From Acephala macrosclerotiorum (lineage: Eukaryota; Ascomycota; Leotiomycetes; Helotiales; Mollisiaceae), in NCBI GenBank assembly GCA_014904845.1, contig MU119270.1:173950-237949 (forward strand): a stretch of 64,000 bases of DNA, in the 5' to 3' direction. Made by a program: the position numbers and the translations under genes. Every line of letters starts with the position of its first letter. Position 1 is the first letter of the stretch. The notes beneath the pieces are model-generated. The model had not been told where the DNA came from and searched no databases. It was given only the letters and a program-made list of their open reading frames with translations. Of the stretch, positions 1-11,338 are shown piece after piece.

Positions 1-23
1 CGGTCTTCTCCTCATTGTCCAAT

Positions 24-2396
24 TCAATCGTGTTGCTCTCCATCTTCTCCCGCACGTCTCACAGAACCGATGGGTTTGGTCTCTACGCCTCGTATTTTCC
101 TCGCAACAAAATCCGTCATCAAGTGGTCGACAGAAGTAATGAACAGCGCTGCGATAATGGACAGGCCACCGAACGCGATGCTAGTCAAATACACCGTCTT
201 GAACGCTTGGGAATAGGCGACTTTCACAGCGTCTCCCACCGCTGCAATGACTGTAGGAGTGATGCCTGGCACTGCTTCCATGGCCGTCGCTGTTCCTGCT
301 GCGATCGCGGCAAAGAGAGCGGGAAGATCTGCACTGGGTAATCCCGCGCTCAATGCCGCCGGTGCGACATTCGCGGGTAATGTAGTCGTCAATCGATTCG
401 TGAGAATGCTGACATATATAGAGGCTGCCGATGTCTTTTCTTAGCAATTGCTGATATGAAGAGAATAGAATCTGTTTCAAAACTCACCTGCGATGGATCC
501 AGATGCTTGTCTGAAGGAACCTAAAAGTCCACTAGCTAGACCTATATCGCCAGGGTTGCAAACAAGGCCTGCAATGATGAGGGTGATGAGTTCTAGAGCC
601 CCAACGCAGAGCCCAGCCAAGATGGTAAGCTGATTGAATGAGGCATGTCAGCCAACCACTCACACTACAATACATAACCTGAGTTTGAACAACTTACAGC
701 TATTGCTAAACCACGATTGCTGGCGTTCACTGCAGCCATACCACCAAGAAATGCCGTAAATCCTACACAACAGCCGACGAGTTGCCATTTTACATGTCCG
801 ACTCTCTTGAAAACTAGACCACTGATTATCTGGCCGACTACAACAGCAGCTCCAGTAGTGCACTAATTCAACGATAGTGTATTAGTTATGACGAAACAAC
901 GAAGCTTTGATTTCTTGAGCCTTTCGTGGAGAAGTAAAATAAAGCTTCGGGAATGAGGGCTTTACTTACAGAAAGCCAACCGATCTGGATATTATCCGTT
1001 GTATAAAGAGCACCAATTTGGAGGGGCCACAAGATATTCATCGAGAAGTAGATCATGGTTCCAACGGACGCTGTGACGACAACAGCGCTATAATTGGTAA
1101 TCTTAAATAGTGACATCGGGACAAGAGCCTGCTCAAGAGGCATGTATATCTCTGGTTGAACGTGAGCAAAGCGTCGAAATTCCGTTGACAACTTCATCTG
1201 GTCTTAGGTATTACTCACCATAAATGGCGAAAGCGATCAAAGCGACAAAGCCCACCACTAGGGTTGCAATCACATGAGCAGAATGCCACGGATATGCAGA
1301 CCCTCCCCAGGCTGTAACATTCACGTCTTTATTAGTACTCCAGCGCCCATCATTGATTTTATAGAGCAGCACTCACAAAGTCCGAGAAGAACCAGAACTA
1401 AGCCTCCGGAATACAGAACAAATCCACCGTAGTCGAACTTTTTGATCTCCGAACGCCACGAAGCATTATGTGTGAGTTGGCTGAATTTTGGAGGGAAATA
1501 AAACAAAATAAAAAGGACAACCGACAACCCGCAAGATATGGCATTTAAATAGTAATTCCATCTTTGAGACACAATAAATCAGTCTTGATGCGATTCCAAT
1601 TTGCGAAAGTCTGGGCTCCTACCTCCAGCTCAGTCTTGTATTGGACACTAACAGTCGAGCTATTCATTTTGTCAGAAGGAACTGTGGCAAAGAAGATGCA
1701 GTGACTTGCCGAAGGCGGGTCCCATTGATGACAATGGTATGATACTCATGAATAAATAGGCGTCGACTTTGGCTCGATCCTTGTTGGCTACCAATTCCGA
1801 AACTACAAATGTGAAGGTCAATTGTACGGCACCAGCGAGGCCAACCAGAACTGTGCCACCGATCACAGTAGGAATATTCTTGGCCGTTGCGCAGATGAGA
1901 GCTCCGATGAATCCGAGAGTTTGGCCACCAATTAAGAAGTATCGACGCCCAAAAATATCACCGAGTCTGCCTACCAAGGTCAAGCCCACTCCGGCAGTGA
2001 GCGTGAAAGCTGTGGAAACAAGAAGATAGTTCGGATCGGGTCCTAGAGAGAGATGGCAAGATTAGAATTGTCTCGGTTTTTGCGAGAACGGGTGTAGCAG
2101 ACCAATATCGGCGTCAATGACGGAGAGTGTATTTGCCTAGAGCCCAGAACATCAGTGTCCTATTCCGAGATGAGGAGAGCCGAGGGAGATTAGCAACGAA
2201 CTGGAAGAACAAATCCAAGATATAGACTGTTTGCCATGAGAATGACACCAATAATGCTGCCGACAAATTTGGAAGAGCGATAATATCCAGGTGGGAGGTC
2301 CTTGAGGTGACCACCTATCGCAGAGGCTTCAGCAACATCGTGAACCTTCTCAATCGTCGGCGTGGAAGCCTTTTCCGACTCTCCAATTTCCTCCAT
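24..2396 (-). CDS. MFS efflux transporter, TRI12 (trichothecene efflux pump) family
   Basis: A multi-exon gene for a major facilitator superfamily pump with many membrane segments, probably in the plasma membrane, exporting a toxin or siderophore-like compound (substrate unknown). The ATG at 2396 opens an acidic N-terminus that leads to LPPGYYRSSKFVGSIIGV. Family motifs follow: GLTLVGRLGDIFGRRYFLIG, GAVQLTFTFVVSELV, then SWRWNYYLNAISCGL and YMPLEQALVPMSLF. The last exon (392-24) carries the final helix and a basic tail. Two introns set the frame: 1660..1709 is best read as a GC-AG intron, and 1562..1622 is GT-AG, leaving a 37-nt exon (1623..1659) that encodes ARLLVSNTRLSWR. Without these splices the conserved segment falls out of frame. 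No broken domain was seen. Family confidence is high; substrate is unassigned, and there is no trichothecene cluster in view. Confidence 0.85.
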
Positions 2397-3249
2397 GGCC
2401 ACTACAGATGGGGAAGAAGTTCAGAAAAGATAGATTGTGGAAAATGTAGGAAATCGATCAATAGGATTGTAGTATTTCGGCGAGTTGATGTTGGGAGACA
2501 AAACAGACGGTGATCATGAAGTCTGTGCAGAAAGTTGCTTATCAGCTAAGAGCTGGATCCCGTCCGAGTATGAGGACATGGTTCCGGTACGAGTCCCTGC
2601 CGCTTGCGACTTTGCCTATGCATCCTGCAGAACTAATAATGCAAGTCGTTTATTTTCAATTTCCAAGCCGAGCGCCCCCGGCATAGGGAAAACTTTATCA
2701 ACCCCGCTCAAACAGAGGCGGAGGTGCGTCGACTTTTGCAGGGATCGAGCCGGAACGCATGCACAAGCTCTCAGGGAAGGAGCCGGAACACTACAGACGC
2801 CAGTAAGGGGCTTATCGACAAAACATACCGCAGTTGGAAGGGTTCGGGCCAAAGTCCCTGGAATACGGCGTCTGCTCGCTACAAGGTTACTGCAACGTTG
2901 TGCACCCGTTGAAGCGCCCTGTAATTGCAGGATCTGGACCTGTCCATCAGAAGCCAGTGTCGCTCACCAGTGAAGTTCTTACTCGCAGTCAGAAAGTAAT
3001 CGGACGATTCTATTTGGTGAAAGGGCGAACCAGAACACCCAGAGGGCTGGATTTCCTGTCGGTCTTTGAACCAAATTGGAGACGCCATCGTATGAATGAT
3101 ATTGCGAGAGAACTTTTAGAATTTCCACGGCTCCGGCCACCCTGCCACCTTTCGCCCCATATGATGCAAACGCCAAGATGCCAAACTCCTTCATCTAGAT
3201 ATCCGTTACACATGTAGGGTCGGCCAGACGAAAGCCTATAGATTTCATC
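2397..3249. other. Intergenic, MFS promoter side
   Basis: No supported gene. Short ORFs here overlap each other on both strands, have no recognisable motifs and several lack ATG starts. It should contain the promoter of the MFS gene and the 3' end of the PTH11-like gene. Confidence 0.5.
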
Positions 3250-4732
3250 TCAGACATTATTGTCAAAGATAAAATTAGGCTCCAAGTCTCTGTCCCCATT
3301 TCTATGGTCGATGCGCACGCTCGTTGTGACCTTGATTCCGTCATTGCCGTCATCTTGAAGAATTTCTACCTCGCTTTCATTGTCGGCAGATCCAACCATT
3401 GTAGAGTGACTTTTGCTGTGTGAAAAAGTGTCGATTTTGGCCCTTCTATCGCGAGATTCGAGGCGATAGGAGCCTCCATGCGGTGGAGCCGTGAATTTAC
3501 TTTGCTGGCTAGAGAGATCAAGCAGGAGGCTGATCCGGGGAAAGAGGCGGAGGATGGCACGGAAGGTAGGAATGCAAGCGCAAATAACGAGGCTGCACAC
3601 TTCGATTGTCGACCAATTTAGTCCGGGAGGCAAAACAACTAGCAGGAGGGTAAGCTGTGGCATTCACAGTAACTCAAGGACCAGGAGCAGAAGATGAGAA
3701 TGGTTTCTCACATGTGATATCGGTACTTGTATTCTGTAAGAACGTCACACGGACAATACTAATAATGCAAACGCTGGATAGGGAAGACGTTATTAATGTA
3801 AGCAGCAGCAAGAATCATGAATAACTTACAATAAACCAAGGGAGAACATAAAAATAACACCAATCTTTTTGCCGAGACCAATCTTCAGTCTCCCCAACTG
3901 CGGGATAGGCAGGCAGAAGAGCGCGATATCTGTTGCAAGCTTGATACCAAAGGAGACATAAAAGAAGGGAAGGAGGTTCAGGCATTTCCCTGGCAATTCC
4001 ACATTCCAAGCTTTTTGTAAAGGTGCACATTGAGAGAGGACCACAGCACTCTCTTCGATCAGCTCGGCGACTAAGATTGCTGCGAGGATATAGCTGCTGG
4101 TTCGAAGGCGGCCCGTCGGGAATATTGTCAAGTAAAAGAATAAGAAGGTTAATTTGGACGCCACGAAGGAAAATATGTAGGCCAGTTCTGCTGCGAAGTT
4201 GTACTGTTTTGAGTTAGCCATCGGAGATTCAAAGGCCGGATATGAACGCTGAAAGTTCATGAATGTAGTTCAACACATGTTCAACGTGCCTTACCTTCAG
4301 GAAGGTGCCTAAATCCTCAAGTGAGACTGTAGAAATATGCCGTCCGAGGCCGTATCGGGTTTCTAGAAAGATTAGTAACCACACTGCGAAGTATAGGAAT
4401 ACTGAGGTGGCTAAAATGTACTTACCAATAATACTACAAACACACAACACCATCGCAAAGAGCTACGTAAAGAATCAGGACTCGTGTTATTTCTGGCAGT
4501 AATCGGTGTCGCCTTACATAGCCCACTCCTATACAGACTATTGAATAATTAGCTTCAGGTATTTGCCAAGCGCCAGGTGTGGCAACTTACGGTCATCCCA
4601 ACCATGGGCTTTAGTGACGAAGAATCGAGAGTAGAACCTTATTCCGATGCAGCATGTCGTGAGGGAAATCATGATCGCGTTGCAGATAACCACGCTGCGC
4701 CCAATGTTCTCCGTATCTGTGGAACTAGCCAT
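3250..4732 (-). CDS. PTH11-like integral membrane protein (fungal rhodopsin-fold domain)
   Basis: A seven-helix fungal membrane protein of the large PTH11-like / rhodopsin-domain group, putative receptors for surface or host cues in the plasma membrane. The start ATG at 4732 gives MASSTDTENIGRS, then a helix and FYSRFFVTKAHGWDD, the usual end of loop 1. Later exons give FLETRYGLGRHIS, FVASKLTFLFFYLTIFPTGR, CAPLQKAWNVELPGKCLN (the paired cysteines typical of the family), FYVSFGIKLATDIALFCLP and, in the last exon, WSTIEVCSLVICACIPTFR. A polar cytoplasmic tail with many charged residues follows. Splicing requires a 20-nt exon at 4518..4537. No N-terminal CFEM domain is present. Ligand unknown. 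Confidence 0.83.
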
Positions 4733-5480
4733 GATCACGTTTGAACCAGTTCGCACCACACGAGACTGAAGATCGCTTTAGCAGCAGAAAATGGAACTCA
4801 AACATATAAAGAGCACGACCGGAAAATTCCCACTCTCTCAGCGGGGAAAACCCCGTTTTCTTGCGATGCCCATATAAGCATCATTTTTTTGACTTTCGTG
4901 GCTGTTTATTCCAGCGCCTTTGCGGAAATTGTCTTGCACTAAGTGTCGCATAACGTACCAAGAGGAAGTAACTACGACGCGGTGGGAGGAGAAAGAAGAC
5001 AGGCTTTGAAACAAGCACTGCTTATTTAGCTTTCTGCATGCATGAAAACTTCCACCGCACTTTGACACATGTCAACTAAGAGAGGCAATTTCCCAGGGGT
5101 CTGACTCATGGAAGCGGCTAGTCTTCCATCCGAACATGTATGCCTGGCGAGTTAGGTTCAGTTCTGAATCGGCCGCTGACGAAAAAAAGGCGAATTCAGC
5201 GCTGCTTCATTTGAAGATATTCAATTGGCGAAGAACGGAAAGTACCAGGCTGGATTACGCATGGAAGGGGTTTCCGATAGCTAAGCTCGTCCTGACGAAT
5301 ACTCAATAAACTGTTTGTCTTTTTCTTGTATTTAGTATCGGTAAAGTTGTGCCTTTGTAGAACTCGTCAATGTAGAAGGCAAGAGTAGGCAGGGCGCTGT
5401 AAGTACTGGTCCTTAGAGGCCTCCCGGCGCTCAAATATTGCACATAGGTCCTATGAGCATCACTGAAAGGGTTGTTCCCC
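4733..5480. other. Intergenic
   Basis: No gene recognised. Contains the upstream region of the PTH11-like gene. Small ORFs on either strand have no family resemblance. Confidence 0.5.
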
Positions 5481-5757
5481 TTACGAGCCAGGGATCAAAA
5501 GTCTGTGTTTTTCAGGCTATTCTTAGGCCATTTTAAGTAATGAAAACTAAAGTCGACCGTATTACTTTAATGCTTTTAAAACAACTACAATTAAAAAATA
5601 TGTAAAAATATTATTTTATATTTAAAAAATTAAAGTAAGTTTTCTTATTTTGGTTACTTAAATTTGAATTTTGGTTCAAAATTCGAGATTCAGTTTCAGC
5701 GCTCTTTTGTTAGCAAGAAGCCCTGAAAAACACAGACGTTTGATCCCAGGCTCGTTA
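5481..5757. mobile_element. MITE with 33-bp terminal inverted repeats and TTA target duplication
   Basis: The left arm 5484..5516 and the reverse complement of 5722..5754 match over 33 bp with two differences; both contain GTCTGTGTTTTTCAGG. The element is 271 bp, non-coding and AT-rich inside. It is flanked on each side by TTA (5481..5483 and 5755..5757). A 3-bp TWA duplication is typical of PIF/Harbinger-type elements, so a non-autonomous Harbinger-like MITE is the likeliest class, though no transposase is in the window. Confidence 0.72.
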
Positions 5758-6170
5758 GGCTACATGCTAGACCTATGTCCATCCCGAGACTTTGCGCTCA
5801 CCCTTACTAGTTGCAAGACTGACGGTCGCGTGTTCACGATACGAGGTTCGTACCGGGAACAGGCGTTGAGTCTTCGCCCTCCAACACCATATTCTCCAAT
5901 CCTGATTCGGCATGAGACCGACGGGAAAACAGAAACAGAAATGCTGCCGAAAGCTTCGCCGCTATGCGGGGCTCCATGTCATCCCATCGCAGCGGACAGC
6001 ACGGGGAAGGTTCCAGAAAGCGTCGCGTCGCCTTTCAGTATTATTCTTTACAAGTTTTTGTCACGTGTATAATTAGAGTGTCCCTGCGCTGGGGCCCTTT
6101 AATCCTTCGAGCTTTCCATTTTTCTAATTGGCGGCCGCCCTACCAAAGGGAACTTATATACGGGCAAAAC
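5758..6170. other. Intergenic, ordinary base composition
   Basis: A stretch of normal GC content between the MITE and an AT-rich block. An open frame on plus spans much of it but has no ATG start, runs out of the MITE and shows no family motif, so it is not called a gene. It may be the unmutated edge of a degraded repeat. Confidence 0.4.
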
Positions 6171-6865
6171 TCTTTATAACAATATATTCGAAATTATAAA
6201 AACTTAATAATTTAATTAAAAATTATATAAAAATAAATAAAAATATAATTATAATTAATTATAATAATACGTTTAAAAAATAAAAAATTTAATAAATTAA
6301 TTAAAATTCGTTATAAAAAAATTATATAATTAAAATATTTTTTAAATAAATTTAATTAAAAAATTAAAAAAAAAACTAATAAAAATAAATTATTATTAAA
6401 TTATAATTAAAAAAATTTAATCGTTTATATAATATATTTATTTATAAAATTTTATTCGTAATAATTATAAATTATATTTATTACGTTTATTTTTTAATTC
6501 ATTTTTTTAATAAAACTTTTTATAATATATTTATATTAAAAAATAAAAATAAAATATATATTTATATATTATAAATTTGAAATATACGTTTAAATTATAA
6601 AAAAAATATTAAATATTTTTTTTATATTTAAATTAAATAACGTTTTAAATACAATACAAATATAAAAAAAAGAATATAATAATTTAAAAATAAATAATTA
6701 TAATTAAATTCGAACTTTATAATTTTTGTTAAAACTATTGTTTTAATATTCGTTACGAATTCAAACTTTATAAAAAAAAAAGAATATTAATTACTAAAAC
6801 GAATAATAAGAACTTAATAATAAAAACAGATTTTAATAAAACAGAAAAACGCTCCAATGGTGCAA
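6171..6865. repeat. AT-rich block, probable RIP-mutated repeat relic
   Basis: About 0.7 kb made almost only of A and T. The few remaining C and G bases sit largely in CG dinucleotides (ACGTTT, TTCGTT). The edges to normal sequence are abrupt. No frame stays open. This is the footprint expected of a transposon copy after heavy RIP; the original element cannot be named. Confidence 0.7.
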
Positions 6866-7333
6866 AAGGAAGCAGGCCCGCCTGAGCTCTCAATCATCCA
6901 TTATATTAATAACAAATTAATTAGTTTACTAGTTAAATAGTAGCTCTCTACTATCTTCTCGCCGGCTTGATTCTTGAACCGTTTGCCAATTGATATAGAT
7001 GGGACTATGATTTGAAGGTACGTTTATAACCCTCGCTTTCTCGCAGGACTACATCCTTTTGCAATTCGATCCTTCGAATTAGTAAACAAGTAAAGACTTT
7101 ATGAATAACCACAGTTCCTTTGGAGAGTGAATTTTGAACTGGAAATAATTTTTATGAGATAAATAACTGAGTAGAAGCTGAATATCGAAGGAGATATAAA
7201 AGAGAACTAAAATAGTTGCAAAGTGGTAAATTAGAGGAAGAACTTGTAGCCGAAGAGGACAGTATGGCGCATGTTAATAGTGTCAGGGAGACGCCTTATT
7301 ACTTTAAATAACGCGTTTAAAAGAGAAGCTACT
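6866..7333. other. Intergenic, 3' flank of NLR
   Basis: Moderately AT-rich, with no gene seen. Lies between the AT block and the stop codon of the minus-strand NLR, so it should hold that gene's terminator. Confidence 0.4.
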
Positions 7334-10236
7334 CTAATTCCCCGATCGACTCAGGATATGGGACTTATCCAAACAATAAGCCTTCATCGCAAAACACTCC
7401 TTGCATATATCAAAATCCCCATCACTACAAAGTACGCAATGATAAAAGACATCTTCATCCGAGATGTTTAACATACATACGTCGCAATACCTATCACTGC
7501 TAGGGACTGAATTCACAGCAGTAGGCAAGTCATCTTCTTGAATAACTATGCCGTTGCCTTCATACTGTTCAAGTAGGAGGCCGGCGATGTCATAATGACC
7601 GGTTCTTCTTGCCCACCATAAAGGTGTCCGACCAAAATTGTCTTTGATGTTCAAGCCACGACTTTGGGTTAGAAGAATAGCTACGACGTCTTTGTGTCCC
7701 ATCCTCGCCGCGATGGATAGCGGTGTCGAGTTGTAACGGTCTGTTGAATCAACGTCGACGTGGTATTTTGCAAGGAGTAATTTAACAACAATATCTCCTT
7801 CTTGAGCTGCCCACCACAACGGCGTCCGACCCATAGCGTCTTTGGACTCGAGCATAGCGCCGCAATTGTCAAGTAGCAGCTTGACTACGGCCTCGTCCCC
7901 CCCCTTTATAGCGTTCCTCAGTGCTGTCTGAACCAACTTATCCTCGGCCTCGATCTTAGCGCCATTGTTGAGCAGCAGCTTAACCACAGCCGTATTCCCG
8001 CTCTCGGCGGCATACGATAGCGGTGTCCAACCCCATTCATCCTTGGCCTCGGTTTTAGCGCTATTATCGAGCAATAGCTTGACAACGGCCGTGTGCCCGT
8101 TCTCGGCAGCCCACGATAATGGCGTTTGACCGTTGTTGTCCTTTGAGTCCACGTCGACTCCCTTAGTCGCGAGCAATAGCTGGACTGTAGTCTCAACCCC
8201 AAAGTATGCTGCCAAATGTAGTCTTGTCACTCTCTTCAGAAATTTTTGGCTATATTCTGTATCTGATGAGTACCTTTTCACGGCAAATAGTGCTTGGATC
8301 GATGCCTCGACTTGAGCGTATCTTTCGAGAAAGCCAATGACTTCTGGGATTAATATAGAAGCTGCTCGAGCATGATGGCCCCAATTATGTGAGGCGTAGT
8401 CGTATAGCTTATGTGATTGAAGCCGCTTTTCAAACTCATCGTCCGTTTGACAAACTCCGCTCTCGAATGCCTTGAATGAAAGGTATGTAACGCAGGTTAT
8501 TGTGATCTTACTCTCCGCTCTTGGAAATAAATAACCTCGTGTTCGCTCGAAGTATTCTTGTGCTGTATAGTGAACTAGCCGGATAATGTTGCTCTCTTTA
8601 TCAATAGTAACTAAACCGGCGCATACTGAGATCATATCTTCAATCTGTGGCAGATTCTCTTCATCGAATTCTTCCTCGCCAACTTCTACTGCAAGCGCGT
8701 ATTGAAGTTCAGTCGTAGAGAGCGGTCTCTTAGAGCACGTAATCCATAACAGAACCTGCTTCGCTAGCTCCTCAGAGTCTGTATCGTGGGCCGTGATCCT
8801 CTTCATGGCTTCTTCATAGGCATAATCATAAGCTTTCGGTCCAGTGGGCAGGTTTTTCAACACGTCTTTCATCTTCTTGAGAGTCTTTTTAGTACTGAGA
8901 GATTCAAAGTGAAGTTGCGCAAGTAGAAACCTATATTAATATTAATAGCTCATCTTAATGCTATAGCAAGGCAGGAACTTACATGCCGTCAACTGCCTTT
9001 GTAATCTCAGTTTCGATCTCTTCACGATTTGCTTGCAATAACTTAAGTCCAGACTGTGATATCCGACTGTTCAAATACTGCCGCACGTCTTCATTATGGG
9101 CACGAATCTCAAGTACAGTGCTTCCTTTAAATTTATCCGTAATATCCGGTATAAACCTTGAGGTCACAAAGAGATTTGCTCCAGTCTTAGTTTGGAGGCT
9201 GAAGATCTCCGCCAAGAACGTCATCCGGCAGCCATCGGATACTTGGCATTCATCAAGTGCGTCGACAATAATAACGATTCTCGAATACGTGCTAGCGACG
9301 GATTGGAGAGCTCGCGAGATTTCGTCGAGAGATGGCCGCGTCCGCTTCTCTTTGTGCTTGGAATAGAGAGGCTTTACACTGTCCGGGAAAGAAGACCGCT
9401 TTTCGCTCAATTGTTTTAAGACACTTGCGAGCAAGTCTTGCGCCGTTTGTTCGTCTTTCCGCCGGAAGTTGCAATATAAATACGCAATGCCAACGCCCGG
9501 ATCGTTCTGAAACCGTGCAGTAAGGTCATTAACAGTGACCGCTGTAAGGATTGTCTTCCCTGCGCCCGGAATGCCTGGACAGAACAGCGTCTGCTTATCA
9601 GCCTGTAGCCATGCTTTGAATTCTGCCGAGTCTAGAAGCCATTTTCCAGTTCCTTCCTGTCGCCGAGTAATGAAGTCGTGCTGCTGAGAGACAAAGTCGA
9701 TTGGGGTAAGCCAATCAAGAATAGCTTGCCACTCTTGATCCTCTTGGTGCCGAACCAACTTAGCTACATTGTCTCGAGTAAGTCGTCCGTTGAACGCATT
9801 CAGGAAACCAATGTTGCTACTGATACGGCTCCGAAGCTCGTCGATGTCCTCCGGCTTCCAGTTAAACCTCTTCCACACTCTTTTGATTCTCTTGCCGACA
9901 CTCCCACTTTCGGAACTAAGTTCGCTATTTTTGTCCAGTATTCGCTGCAGCTCATCGAGAACATTTCGGCAACCTTTGTCGATGTCTTCTAGGTCTCTCT
10001 TCTGGTCATTATTAAGCTCTCCATTTGGAAAGGCAACATCGGCATCTTGAAGGACGATCGAGAGAGTTCTAACTCTATTTGAAAATAATGATTAGTAGTG
10101 GTCGAACTCCAATTTAAATAACGTACTCTTCTGAGATAGCCTTGAATTGACTCGGTGCATCCGCGAATTCTTTCCGGATCTTGTTAGCCAGCTGGATTGC
10201 CGCGAGAAAATCGCCAACGCTGAAGCCAAAGCTCAT
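7334..10236 (-). CDS. NLR-type STAND protein: N-terminal domain, NACHT, ankyrin repeats, C-terminal ZZ-like finger
   Basis: Three exons (10236..10127, 10074..8983, 8930..7334) with two 52-bp introns give a 932-residue protein in one clean frame. The N-terminus [20 protein letters not shown] is the common fungal STAND N-terminal helical domain. The NACHT follows at about residues 150-400, with Walker [11 protein letters not shown] and Walker [14 protein letters not shown] winged-helix region contains [17 protein letters not shown]. Six or so ankyrin repeats follow (units like [20 protein letters not shown]), diverged from one another. The last 50 residues, [17 protein letters not shown] then [13 protein letters not shown] and a final His, look like a ZZ-type zinc finger. 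Such proteins act as intracellular sensors in fungal non-self recognition and programmed cell death; the ligand is unknown. No break seen. Confidence 0.88.
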
Positions 10237-11338
10237 CGTGACGTAGGTTGACAGAAAGTGAAGAATGAAAGAAGGATTGTCTTGCTGGCTTCGCAGATAT
10301 GTTGTCTGCACTCAGCCTCACAGGGCTGAATTTCGGCGCTCGTTAGGCAGACTTGGGCTTGATGCGTTGGCCACTTGCAGGAGACTGCGATTGGCCGTTC
10401 GAAGGAATCGATTAAAATGGCGACAAAGCACCGAGGCATCAACCAAAATACACCAAAAATCACTCGTGCCGCTTTATCTCGCTCAAGAGAAGGACTTAGA
10501 AATATCGCGATGCAAGTACAAAGTGTAATTGTAGGACACGCAATTCGCAACTTTTTGTAAATTTAAAAAGAGCGAAGGACGCAAGAGGCGAAGGGGATCG
10601 TTCAACATATCCGACGATATCCACTGGAGAGTTGAGGAATCACCGATGTGATATTGACCGAAGTCAGACGCTTCTATAATCAGCTTTATCCCAGCTGCAA
10701 TATTGACGCAAGTTCCTCACTTGCCCGACGAGATTTAAGGTAGGTTTAAGATCAGAAAGGAGGGTAGAACCGTAGAAATGGCATCATTAGGATGGACAAT
10801 GAAAACAGAAAGATTTTTGATAGCGATTGAAGCAGAAGAGGGATTAAACAGTTTTACTTGAACTGAGAGGCGTGGAAGTTATTAGGAGATGCCGCTCTTT
10901 CTCGAATTGGATTTTAAGGTCCAAAGAGGGAAATGAACAGCACAGGGAAGATGAGATGATTGGCGGTGATAAATGACAGCAGCATTGTGTTTGACAGTGG
11001 GAAATGGAAGACTGACTGGAAGGAGAGGCTCACTGGAGCGCTGAAGAGTTGGCGTGGAGAGCGAGAGTGTTTGCCGACATCGCTTTTGCGTTTCATACCG
11101 AACGTGTAATGGTCGAGAAGTATATTTATACCTCAGCCACGAAGTGCGTATTCGTACAGTATCCACTCTTCATTCCCCATCTCGCATTAGCACTATATAT
11201 CATCGTCATTCCCTTCAAAAGAAACCAAACCGGGTATCAAAACGTATATCCAACTTACCCGGTACTTTCCCTTTTCCAGCAAACTAGCAAACCAGTAGCC
11301 AAGACGCCGGACAATTCACTTGCATCTGAAGGCCAGAT
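10237..11338. other. Intergenic between NLR and RGS-LOV
   Basis: About 1.1 kb with no supported gene. It holds the NLR promoter and the 3' flank of the RGS-LOV gene. The small ORFs overlap on opposite strands and carry no motif. Confidence 0.5.

Noticed and set aside
5671..6072. Plus-strand ORF leaving the MITE
   Set aside because: No ATG start, runs out of a transposon arm, no motif.
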